This document shows positions 25,877 to 33,097 of a stretch of DNA of 64,000 nucleotides, in pieces. Location of the stretch: contig MFXK01000022.1 in NCBI GenBank assembly GCA_001788835.1, forward strand, positions 1 through 64,000, written 5' to 3'. Source of the DNA: Candidatus Peregrinibacteria bacterium RIFOXYB2_FULL_33_20. GTDB taxonomy: Bacteria > Patescibacteriota > Gracilibacteria > UBA1369 > GWF2-33-10. Each line of letters opens with the position of its first letter. The first letter of the stretch is position 1. The notes under the pieces were generated by a model that made no database searches, was not told where the DNA came from, and saw only the letters and a program-made list of their open reading frames with translations. The translations under genes and the position numbers were made by a program.

Positions 25877-28117
25877 ATGAGTGATGTAGAAGTAATAGGA
25901 AGTAGTTGGAAAGAAGTACGCATTGATTTAACTACTAATAATTTAGCTACAGTTGCTAAATATATAGAAGGGAATGGGCTTGTTGAATATGGGTTTATAA
26001 GAATTCAAGGTGGAGAACAGTTAAGGATTTTCGATTTTGATGATAGGCTACCTACAAGATCAGATATTATTGCTTCTTTAGAATTAATAATTAAGGAAAG
26101 TTCTTCAATCGTTATTTCAGGTAGTGGATTAACTGATCCCGGAGATTTAGGTAGTTATGTAGATGAATCTCGGGAAGAGGTTGGCTGTGGGGCGAAAACT
26201 GTTCGTGGTGGACCTATTAGTTCGCAAATGGGAAAGGCAAGAGGAAGTGTAGTTGGTGCGCTTCAAAGATCAGGGGATGAGAGGGCTGTTGATGAAGAGT
26301 TAGATGATGAAGATCGTGTCCGACAAAAAAGGAAATTGTTAGTTGCAAGTTTTAGAGTTGAAGATATTCGAAGAGGAGAAGATTTATTGAGAATGTTATG
26401 TGAAGAAGGAGAAATGGATTCATTAATAAATCAACCGGAAATTTTAAGTAGTAGGTTCAGAGCTGTTGCAAAAACATTAAAAGGTTATGATCGAATTGTT
26501 GTTGATTGTGGGGGAGGAAGAAATCAATGTTATTTTTTAAGCAGTGATGATTGGTATGATTTTTTTAATAAGTTAAATTTGATATTAAAACTTCCAATTA
26601 GGATATTGAAGCCTGAAGATGCAGTTCAATCTGCAGAAATTAGTGAAGATGGAGATTCGATTTCGTGTGAAGTTTATGCAGGTACTATATCTCAAGAAGA
26701 TGCGGAGACTTTAAATACATTTTTAGATGATTTTTTAAAAAATTCTAATGATAGATATAATGCTTATGGAAGCATTCTTATTCAATTGTTAAATGAAAAA
26801 GGAATAGCAGCGTTAAATACTAGTTGGAGTAGAATAGGAGAGAAAGAAAAAGGAGGCTATAATGAAAGAGACATTGGAATAAATGGTCAAGAAGTTGCTT
26901 TGTCTAAATTAGAGCGTTTAGCATTAAAAGAAAAAGGAGATTCTGGTAGATATAACCGTATGCATGTGGAATTGAAAGATAGAGAGTTAATAAAAATTTA
27001 TCTTTCATGTAATACTTCTCAAGTTGGAGGATTAAGAATAAAACTTATTAAAAAACCAAAAAACCCTGCGGAAAAATATTTAAATTCTTCTCCAGTTACG
27101 AGTGCTTTTAGAGCAGAACAAGGCGGTGGAGGAGAGGCTGAAATGCGACTAGGGGGTGTTAATGAAAGTTTGATTGGACATCAACAGGTAGAAATCACTT
27201 CTGGTGAAATTTTAGCTATTGCTAAATATATAAAAAATAACGGAAATAAGAACAAAAGAGAATTAAGAGTTAGATGTGAAAATCAGGTCATTGTTTTAGA
27301 TTTTTCTAATACTAATTTGAGTACAAAAAAAATTGTTGAAAAATTAAATTATGTTGTTACTTCTAATAATAGTATTAGAATTCTTGTTTCTGATGGCGAT
27401 TTAACTGATCCTGGAAATTTAGGTCGTTATATAAATGAACCTTCTGATGCCGTTGAAAAGAAAAAAACGGTATTAATAAGATTAACAAAAACTAATGGAT
27501 GTTTTATAGAAAATTATATTCAAGTTCATTTACCTGAAATTGGAGTTGTTCGATTTAAGCATCCTAGTAGAAATGGTATGTCAGAAGAAATTATTATAGA
27601 AAATGGTCAAGTGATTTGGCCAGAAAGGATGCGGGTTGTTTTTGGTGAATACTATTTTGAAAATTGTTTTTCTGAAATTGATAATGTAGTTATAATTACT
27701 AGTAAATCTTCATTGCCTGATTTTGTTGAAAGTGATGATGCTTTAGTAAGTGCGACCGATAAACAAAAAAAATCAAATTTGGAGAAAGATTCAACATCAC
27801 AAATAGATGCCTTAGGCCATGGAGACTCTGATCAAAAATCAGGATGTGGGGAGATAGGCGCATCTATTGAAAAATCTCCAGAGCCGATACATATTTTAAG
27901 TGAAAATATATTTCCATGTGAAATTGAAAGAATTAATAAATGGATACAGGAAGGTAATTCATTGATTTTGATAAATAAAAAAGATAAAGAAGTTCAGGTC
28001 GGTGATTGTAATGGTTTTGTTTGTGAGGGTAAGTGCTTGTATAAAAATAATAATAAGCGACGTCCTAAGTTTGTTTTTGAAAATTTTAAAGAGATTAGAT
28101 TTGTGAAGAAGGGATAA
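25877..28117 (+). CDS. hypothetical protein (746 aa) with a duplicated domain
   Basis: I do not recognise a family. A unit of about 80 residues occurs twice. The first copy (about 15-95) has ATVAKYIEGNG, a QLRIFDF strand, SIVISGSGLTDPGDLGSYVDE. The second (about 445-530) has AIAKYIKNNG, QVIVLDF, SIRILVSDGDLTDPGNLGRYINE. The SGxLTDPGxLGxYxxE ending is nearly the same in both. Between them lie other alpha/beta regions, one with YDRIVVDCGGG. A C-terminal segment has cysteines in DCNGFVCEGKC. Gly/Glu-rich linkers separate the parts. No signal peptide. It uses G-rich and GTT codons more than its neighbours and lies between a broken and an intact miaA, suggesting acquired cargo. Confidence 0.8.
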   Translation: MSDVEVIGSSWKEVRIDLTTNNLATVAKYIEGNGLVEYGFIRIQGGEQLRIFDFDDRLPTRSDIIASLELIIKESSSIVISGSGLTDPGDLGSYVDESREEVGCGAKTVRGGPISSQMGKARGSVVGALQRSGDERAVDEELDDEDRVRQKRKLLVASFRVEDIRRGEDLLRMLCEEGEMDSLINQPEILSSRFRAVAKTLKGYDRIVVDCGGGRNQCYFLSSDDWYDFFNKLNLILKLPIRILKPEDAVQSAEISEDGDSISCEVYAGTISQEDAETLNTFLDDFLKNSNDRYNAYGSILIQLLNEKGIAALNTSWSRIGEKEKGGYNERDIGINGQEVALSKLERLALKEKGDSGRYNRMHVELKDRELIKIYLSCNTSQVGGLRIKLIKKPKNPAEKYLNSSPVTSAFRAEQGGGGEAEMRLGGVNESLIGHQQVEITSGEILAIAKYIKNNGNKNKRELRVRCENQVIVLDFSNTNLSTKKIVEKLNYVVTSNNSIRILVSDGDLTDPGNLGRYINEPSDAVEKKKTVLIRLTKTNGCFIENYIQVHLPEIGVVRFKHPSRNGMSEEIIIENGQVIWPERMRVVFGEYYFENCFSEIDNVVIITSKSSLPDFVESDDALVSATDKQKKSNLEKDSTSQIDALGHGDSDQKSGCGEIGASIEKSPEPIHILSENIFPCEIERINKWIQEGNSLILINKKDKEVQVGDCNGFVCEGKCLYKNNNKRRPKFVFENFKEIRFVKKG

Positions 28118-28187
28118 TTTAATTTATCGTAATTTTGAGATTGATAATTTTTCCTGTAAATTTAAGAAGCTTTTTTAAAGTTGCAGA

Positions 28188-29120
28188 ATGAATCCAGAAG
28201 ATTTGATTTCAAGTTTCTTAAAAAATATTCCAAAAGACAAAATCCCACTTATTATTCTTCTTGGTCCAACTGCTTCAGGCAAAACAGGATTGAGCGTTGA
28301 ACTTGCGAAAAAATTTAATGGTGAAATTATTTCAGCTGATTCACGACAAATTTATAAGGAAATGGATATCGGGACTGCAAAAATTAAAAAAGAAGAAAGG
28401 CAAGACGTTCCGCATCATTTAATAGATGCTGTTTTACCAAATGAAAATTTTACAACTTTTGATTTCAAGAAATTAGCAGAGGAAAAGATTCTCGATATTC
28501 AGAAAAGAAATAAAATTCCATTTATTGTTGGCGGAACTGGACTTTATATTCGTGCTGTAATTGAAAATTTTACATTAGGAGCAACTCCGCCAAATTGGCA
28601 GTTAAGAAAACAACTTGAAGAAGAAGCTTCACAATATGGAAAAGAATATGTTTGGAAAAAATTAAAAGCTTTGAACGAAACAGAAGCAATGAAAATTCCT
28701 CCAAATAATTTGCGATATGTGATAAGGGGGATAGAAAAAGTGGTCAGTAGTCAGTGGTCAGTAGTCAGTAAGAACAAAAATTCCTGCTTTCAGAAAAATG
28801 ATAATAAGTATCATATTTTAAAGTTTGCTATCGATTGGCCTCGTGAGGTTTTATATGACAGAATTGATAAGCGTGTTGATAAACAAATTGAAGATGGTTT
28901 GATTGAAGAAACTAAATATTTGTTATCAAAATATGATCGAAATTTACCTTCAATGAGCAGTCTTGGTTATTTACAAATTGCAAAATTTTTAAACAACGAA
29001 ATGACGCTTGATGAGGCGAAAGATTTGTTAAAAAAAGAAACAAGGCATTATGCTAAAAGGCAGATGACTTGGTTTTCGAAGGAGAAGGAGGTGGTGTGGA
29101 TAAATGGTTTAAATATATAA
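28188..29120 (+). CDS. miaA: tRNA dimethylallyltransferase
   Basis: A 310-aa enzyme transferring a dimethylallyl group to A37 of tRNAs that read UNN codons. P-loop GPTASGKT at 26-33, [41 protein letters not shown] and the C-terminal ETRHYAKRQMTWF are all present. Length is normal. One oddity: a TCAGTAGTCAGTGG-type simple repeat (28742-28770) is inserted in frame and codes VVSSQWSVVS within the helical insert region. The first 200 nt are almost identical to the broken copy at 25375, and its last about 60 nt recur at 30679. Confidence 0.93.
   Translation: MNPEDLISSFLKNIPKDKIPLIILLGPTASGKTGLSVELAKKFNGEIISADSRQIYKEMDIGTAKIKKEERQDVPHHLIDAVLPNENFTTFDFKKLAEEKILDIQKRNKIPFIVGGTGLYIRAVIENFTLGATPPNWQLRKQLEEEASQYGKEYVWKKLKALNETEAMKIPPNNLRYVIRGIEKVVSSQWSVVSKNKNSCFQKNDNKYHILKFAIDWPREVLYDRIDKRVDKQIEDGLIEETKYLLSKYDRNLPSMSSLGYLQIAKFLNNEMTLDEAKDLLKKETRHYAKRQMTWFSKEKEVVWINGLNI
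28742..28770 (+). repeat. GTCAGTAGTCAGTG simple repeat inside miaA
   Basis: Four near-tandem copies of (G)GTCAGTA/TCAGTGG lie in frame in miaA. Such TCAGT-type iterations are usually intergenic, so a coding location is unusual. It lies in a region of MiaA that tolerates insertion. Confidence 0.7.
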
Positions 29121-29146
29121 ATTTTTTATATATTCAGATTATCAAA

Positions 29147-29713
29147 TTATTCACAATCAAAAGTTTCTATAGCAGTGTGCCTACTATTAGTTGCTCCATT
29201 AGGGTATATTATAGAAGTTTGCACAAAAGCATTTGCCATAGTTCCTTCACCTGTAACGCTAATTGCAGAATTTATAGATGAAGTACCGTTTAAAGTACTT
29301 ACAGAATAGTAGCCACTAAATGGATTTTCTCTAGTGTTAACAACCATATCATAACCACTTGATAATTTCCATTTACAACTCATCCATTGAGAATCATTAT
29401 CTGATGTCCCGAGACTGGAACAATATTCTCCAAAAGGACCTTCCCATATTTCCCCACTATTAACATCATCTGAAACTGTTATTAATGCTTCTCGTAATCC
29501 AGATTGGATTCCATCATGTATTATATATGGCTCTGTGACTAATTCTTCCATCTGGTTTTTAAGAATTCTAGCTAAATCCCCTCCATCAGTTGACGCAAAA
29601 CATTCTCCTGCACTTGTTCCTGTTTCATCACGATTACCAGCCCTAAGATCTAAATCCGGACTACAGCCTGTTAACATACTTATTAATGTTGGTACTAAAA
29701 GAGCTGATTTCAT
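29147..29713 (-). CDS. putative lipoprotein of unknown function
   Basis: A 188-aa protein with a lipoprotein signal peptide: MKSALLVPTLISMLTGC, with the lipobox LTGC at 14-17, so it is probably lipid-anchored at the outer face of the membrane. The mature part is polar with several cysteines (for example ECFAS, EYCSS, MSCKW and the C-terminal FDCE), which suggests disulfides. No family is recognised. It converges with miaA, 26 nt apart. A TTGACA (29780-29775) with a weak -10 (TAAAGT) lies upstream. Confidence 0.75.
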   Translation of the reverse strand: MKSALLVPTLISMLTGCSPDLDLRAGNRDETGTSAGECFASTDGGDLARILKNQMEELVTEPYIIHDGIQSGLREALITVSDDVNSGEIWEGPFGEYCSSLGTSDNDSQWMSCKWKLSSGYDMVVNTRENPFSGYYSVSTLNGTSSINSAISVTGEGTMANAFVQTSIIYPNGATNSRHTAIETFDCE

Positions 29714-29812
29714 AATTTTTAAACTAATGGGATGGATAATGCTAAGATAACACTTTAAATCATTATTATTTTTTTGTCAAGATGGACGAAAATTTTATAA
29801 AAAATAAAAATC

Positions 29813-29927
29813 TTAATCTTTTGCATCTAATGCGAAACTTAATCTTTACTATATTTATTTTTAGAATCAAAATGTTTTTTAGAAGATATTTATTAATTCT
29901 CGTTTTATGAATCTTATAAATTCCAAA
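29813..29927 (+). repeat. 115-bp direct repeat, copy 1 (promoter and start of dinD-like gene)
   Basis: This copy starts at TTAATCTTTTGC and ends in the seventh codon of the dinD-like gene. A second copy of equal length lies at 32287-32401, with about six differences. It contains the near-palindrome TTTTGCAT-CTA-ATGCGAAA (29819-29837), perfect in the other copy, which may be an operator. Confidence 0.85.
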
Positions 29928-30704
29928 AATATTTTTGAACAAATAAAGCATGTTAATGAATATGGACAGGAATATTGGAGTGCAAGGGAGCTGATGCCAA
30001 TGCTTGGTTATATTGAATGGAGAAAATTTGAAGGTGTAATTGGGAGAGCAAAAGATGCTTGCAAAAATAGTGGTAATAATATTTTAAACCATTTTGGCGA
30101 TTCCGCCAAAATGGTTGCGATAGGTTCTGATACTAAAAGATCATTAAATGATTATAATTTGTCTCGTTATGCCTGTTATCTTATTGCTCAGAATGGAGAT
30201 TCACGAAAAGAAGAAATTGCACTTGCTCAAACCTATTTTGCTTTACAAACGCGTAAACAAGAAATGTCAGAACAACTTATAGAAGACAGGAAAAGAGTAT
30301 TACTTCGAGATGAGCTTACTAATAGAAATAAAGACCTTGCTAAAGCCGCGAAAACAGCTGGAGTAACGAAATTTGGTGTATTTCAAGATTATGGATATAT
30401 GGGACTTTATGGCGGACTTAGACAAAAAGACATTCATGACAAGAAAAATCTTAAACCTAATGAAAAAATTCTTGATCACATGGGAGCTGAAGAGCTTGCC
30501 GCAAATCTTTTTCGCAGTACTCAAACAGAAGCAAAACTAAAACGTGAAAATATTATTGGCGAACAAAAATCCAACAAAACTCATTTTGAAATTGGGAAAA
30601 AAGTTAGATCTACAATTAAAGAACTTGGAAGTGAAATGCCAGAAAATTTGCCAAAAATGGAACATGTAAAAAATGCTAAAAAAAGAAACCAGGCATTATG
30701 CTAA
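29907..30704 (+). CDS. dinD: DinD-like DNA-damage-inducible protein, altered C-terminus
   Basis: A 265-aa protein of the DinD family (E. coli DinD antagonises RecA-mediated steps). Family features: YWSARELMPMLGYIEWRKFE near the N-terminus, FGDSAKMVAIGS, DYNLSRYACYLIAQNGDSRK, then FGVFQDYGYMGLYGGL and ILDHMGAEELAANLFRSTQT. The usual end after LPKMEHVKN is missing: the frame runs into a duplicated miaA tail and stops there out of the miaA frame, giving a final KKRNQALC. The loss is only of the terminal residues, so it may still work. The first codons and upstream region are part of a 115-bp direct repeat. Confidence 0.88.
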   Translation: MNLINSKNIFEQIKHVNEYGQEYWSARELMPMLGYIEWRKFEGVIGRAKDACKNSGNNILNHFGDSAKMVAIGSDTKRSLNDYNLSRYACYLIAQNGDSRKEEIALAQTYFALQTRKQEMSEQLIEDRKRVLLRDELTNRNKDLAKAAKTAGVTKFGVFQDYGYMGLYGGLRQKDIHDKKNLKPNEKILDHMGAEELAANLFRSTQTEAKLKRENIIGEQKSNKTHFEIGKKVRSTIKELGSEMPENLPKMEHVKNAKKRNQALC

Positions 30705-30759
30705 AAGGCAGATGACTTGGTTTTCGAAGGAAAAGGATGTTAATTGGGTAAAATTATAG
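30679..30759 (+). pseudogene. miaA: miaA 3' fragment
   Basis: 26 codons plus a stop match the C-terminus of MiaA (KKETRHYAKRQMTWFSKEKD, then VNWVKL). The first about 55 nt match the end of the intact gene with only a few differences. It overlaps the end of the dinD-like gene in another frame and provides its stop codon. Confidence 0.85.
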
Positions 30760-30832
30760 ATTTAGATTCGTTAGAGGGAATGCTAAAATCTATATAGAAA
30801 TAAGTAATTTTAAAATATTTAGAATTATTATT

Positions 30833-32290
30833 ATGGGGAAAAGTAACTTAAGTGAAAAAAATAATTTAAAACAAGAACTTTGCGAAAAATTTGGAGTTCA
30901 GGATTTAGGAATTGATGATAATAATATTATGCGCAGTCTTATGGCTTGGTATCCAAATAAAAAATTTTATCAAATTAAATCTGCAAAATCAGGAAAAAAT
31001 ATTATTGCTCTTTATCCTGAAAATACATTTGTGCCTGTTTATAGTCATGATGAATGGAATAGTGATGATTATATTTTGCCATATTTAAATATAGATTTTT
31101 CAAAAAGTTTTTTTGAACAATTTCATGAATTACAAAAAATTGCTCCAGTTATAGCGCTTCTTTCAAATATGCAGGAAAATGCTGAGTTTTGTCAGGATAG
31201 TGAAGGATTGAAAAATTGTTATACGGTTTTTGATTCTCTTAATTGCAGGGATGTTCATTATTCAGTGCGGATTTACAATTCAAATTCCTGTGTTGATGTT
31301 TATTGGGTAATGGATAGTGAACTTTTGTACGATTGCGTGTATATGTTCTCATGTTATAACACAAAATATTCTTTTCATTGCAAACAAGTGTCAGATTCTT
31401 GTTTTTTGTACGATTGTAGAAATACACAAAATTCGTTTATGTGCTTTGGGCTTAGAAATCAAAAATTTTGTGTTTATAATAAACAATACACCAAATCAGA
31501 ATATGAAAATTTTATAAATAATATTGATTTCACAAATTATGAAGAAATAATGAAATATAAAAAATATTTTTTAGAGGAAATTATTTCTAAAAATAGGCAA
31601 AATGTTAATTCACTTGATAATTGTGAAGATAGTGAAGGCGCATATATTAAAAATTGCAGTAAAGTTTCCAAAGCTTATGAAAGTTTTAATTTAAAAGACT
31701 CATATAATGTATTTCAATGCGGAAGTGGAAGAGATATTTTGCATGCTTTTATGTGTAATGATCGGGTTGAACTTTGTTTTCAATCTTCAGCTACTGGAAT
31801 TGATGTTTATAATACAAGAAATTGTGTTTTTACTTGGCACAGCAGTGATATGCAATATTGTTATTTATGTATCAATTGTCATAGTTGTTTTGGATGTGTT
31901 GGCTTAAAACGAAAAAGTTATTGTATATTTAATAAACAATTTACAAAAGAAGAGTACTTTGAAAAATGTGATCAGCTTATTGTGCATATGAAAAGAACGG
32001 AAGAATATGATAAATTCTTTCCAATTAATCTGAGTCCTTTTAAATATGAGGATACCATTGCTTATGATTTTTTTGATTTAAGTAAAGCAAATACTTTTTA
32101 TAAAGAATATGAACTTTTAAAAAATTCTGGACACGAAATTAATGAAAATTCGATTCAAATCTGTCAAATCTCTACTAAAAATTTTAAATTTATCGAACCT
32201 GAATTAAAATTTTATAAAAAACATAAAATTCCACTACCAAAAATTGATTTTGCGATGAGATATAAACAAAGGATGGAAATGATGTATTAA
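30833..32290 (+). CDS. Cys-rich repeat protein of unknown function (485 aa)
   Basis: No enzyme family is recognised. The protein is rich in Cys, Tyr, Asn and Ser, with about 20-residue units resembling pentapeptide or beta-solenoid turns (for example NCYTVFDSLNCRDVHYS, NTKYSFHCKQVSDSCFLYDC, NTQNSFMCFGLRNQKFCVYN). Two similar halves each end in a QKFCVYNKQYTKSEYENF / KSYCIFNKQFTKEEYFEK motif, at about 220-235 and 360-375. The second is followed by FFPINLSPFKYEDTIAYDFF. Proteins with NKQ(Y/F)TKEEY and SPF.Y motifs occur in Patescibacteria as uncharacterised families (from memory, not checked). No signal peptide, so the cysteines are probably reduced or bind metal. It lies between the direct repeats. 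Confidence 0.75.
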   Translation: MGKSNLSEKNNLKQELCEKFGVQDLGIDDNNIMRSLMAWYPNKKFYQIKSAKSGKNIIALYPENTFVPVYSHDEWNSDDYILPYLNIDFSKSFFEQFHELQKIAPVIALLSNMQENAEFCQDSEGLKNCYTVFDSLNCRDVHYSVRIYNSNSCVDVYWVMDSELLYDCVYMFSCYNTKYSFHCKQVSDSCFLYDCRNTQNSFMCFGLRNQKFCVYNKQYTKSEYENFINNIDFTNYEEIMKYKKYFLEEIISKNRQNVNSLDNCEDSEGAYIKNCSKVSKAYESFNLKDSYNVFQCGSGRDILHAFMCNDRVELCFQSSATGIDVYNTRNCVFTWHSSDMQYCYLCINCHSCFGCVGLKRKSYCIFNKQFTKEEYFEKCDQLIVHMKRTEEYDKFFPINLSPFKYEDTIAYDFFDLSKANTFYKEYELLKNSGHEINENSIQICQISTKNFKFIEPELKFYKKHKIPLPKIDFAMRYKQRMEMMY

Positions 32291-32401
32291 TCTTTTGCAT
32301 CTAATGCAAAACTTAATCTTTACTATATTTATTTTTAGAATCAGAATGTTTTTTAGAAGATATTTATTAATTTTCGTTTTATGAAGATTATAAATTCCAA
32401 A
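32287..32401 (+). repeat. 115-bp direct repeat, copy 2
   Basis: This is the second copy of the repeat at 29813-29927, exactly 2474 nt downstream. It overlaps the last codon of the Cys-rich gene and contains a perfect palindrome TTTTGCAT-CTA-ATGCAAAA (32293-32311). It ends with ATGAAGATTATAAATTCCAA, matching the start of the dinD-like gene. Confidence 0.85.
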
Positions 32402-32467
32402 GTTAAAAAAGCCTCTGTTATAACTAAATTTGAAATAAATATTGCTCTTATTAGCCATATCTTATAG
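32381..32467 (+). pseudogene. short ORF: start of a second dinD-like gene, truncated
   Basis: A 28-codon ORF starts in the second direct repeat copy at the ATG equivalent to that of dinD (MKIINSK versus MNLINSK). It then diverges (VKKASVITKFEINIALISHI) and ends. It is most simply a remnant left by the duplication. It stops 9 nt before mazG. Confidence 0.4.
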
Positions 32468-32476
32468 ATTCAAGAC

Positions 32477-32842
32477 ATGAAAGAATTTCAAAAATTATTA
32501 GATTTGGTGGAAAAACTTAGAGCGCCAAATGGTTGTCCTTGGGATCGCAAGCAAACGATTGAATCTTTGGCAAAATGCGTAAAGGAAGAAGCTAATGAAG
32601 TACTCGAAGCTATTGAAAAAAAAGATTATGAAAATTTAAAAGAAGAAATTGGCGATGTGATTTTAACTTTGTCCATGATTTGTCAGATTGCAAAAGAAAA
32701 CAAATTATTTGACATGCAAGATTGCTTAAAAGATGTTTCTAAAAAAATAATAAGCAGACACACCTGGGTCTTTGGCAAAGACAAAGCAGAAACAGCCGAA
32801 GAAGCATTAAAATTGTGGAAAAAGAATAAAAGGGAACTGTGA
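32477..32842 (+). CDS. mazG: MazG-family nucleotide pyrophosphohydrolase
   Basis: A 121-aa single-domain all-alpha NTP pyrophosphohydrolase of the house-cleaning type. The MazG signature begins LRAPNGCPWDRKQT and continues with the metal-binding EExxE and ExxD motifs (KEEANEVLEAI, EEIGDVILTLSM), then HTWVFGK. The E. coli protein has two such domains; the single-domain form is common. It lies just after the direct repeat. The stop is TGA. Confidence 0.93.
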   Translation: MKEFQKLLDLVEKLRAPNGCPWDRKQTIESLAKCVKEEANEVLEAIEKKDYENLKEEIGDVILTLSMICQIAKENKLFDMQDCLKDVSKKIISRHTWVFGKDKAETAEEALKLWKKNKREL

Positions 32843-32849
32843 ACTTAAT

Positions 32850-32987
32850 GTCATTCCAGCGAAGGCTGGAATCCAGTAAACATCCTCTTGTTTTTTCTAA
32901 CTAATTCTCCGTACAAAACAAAAAACAACACTATCGGCCAAAGTTCTCCACTGGATTCCAGACTAAATCTGGAATGACACCTTACGA
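32850..32987 (-). mobile_element. nuclease-less (MITE-like) copy of the GIY-YIG element
   Basis: 138 bp bounded by two ATTCCAG/CTGGAAT palindromes. In reverse orientation it matches the left part of copy 1: palindrome with ATTTAG loop, then CGATAGTGTT, a GGAGAATTAGTTAGAAAA stretch (copy 1: GGAGGATTAGTTAAAACA), then directly the right palindrome. The nuclease gene is missing and the outer inverted repeats are not seen. This is the structure expected of an internal-deletion derivative. It lies between mazG and recJ. Confidence 0.65.
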
Positions 32988-33097
32988 CAGACCAACAATC
33001 AAAATTAACCATTTAACAATTTCTTTCCTCCCTACTCAAAGCTCAAAGCCCATAGCTCACAGCTTTTCCACTCCCTCACACTTTACAAACTCTATTC

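Noticed and set aside
30088-30113. A perfect 11-bp inverted repeat (CCATTTTGGCG/CGCCAAAATGG, loop ATTC) inside the dinD-like gene.
   Set aside because: It codes the normal DinD motif NHFGDSAKMV and there is no T run; it is more likely chance within a coding sequence.
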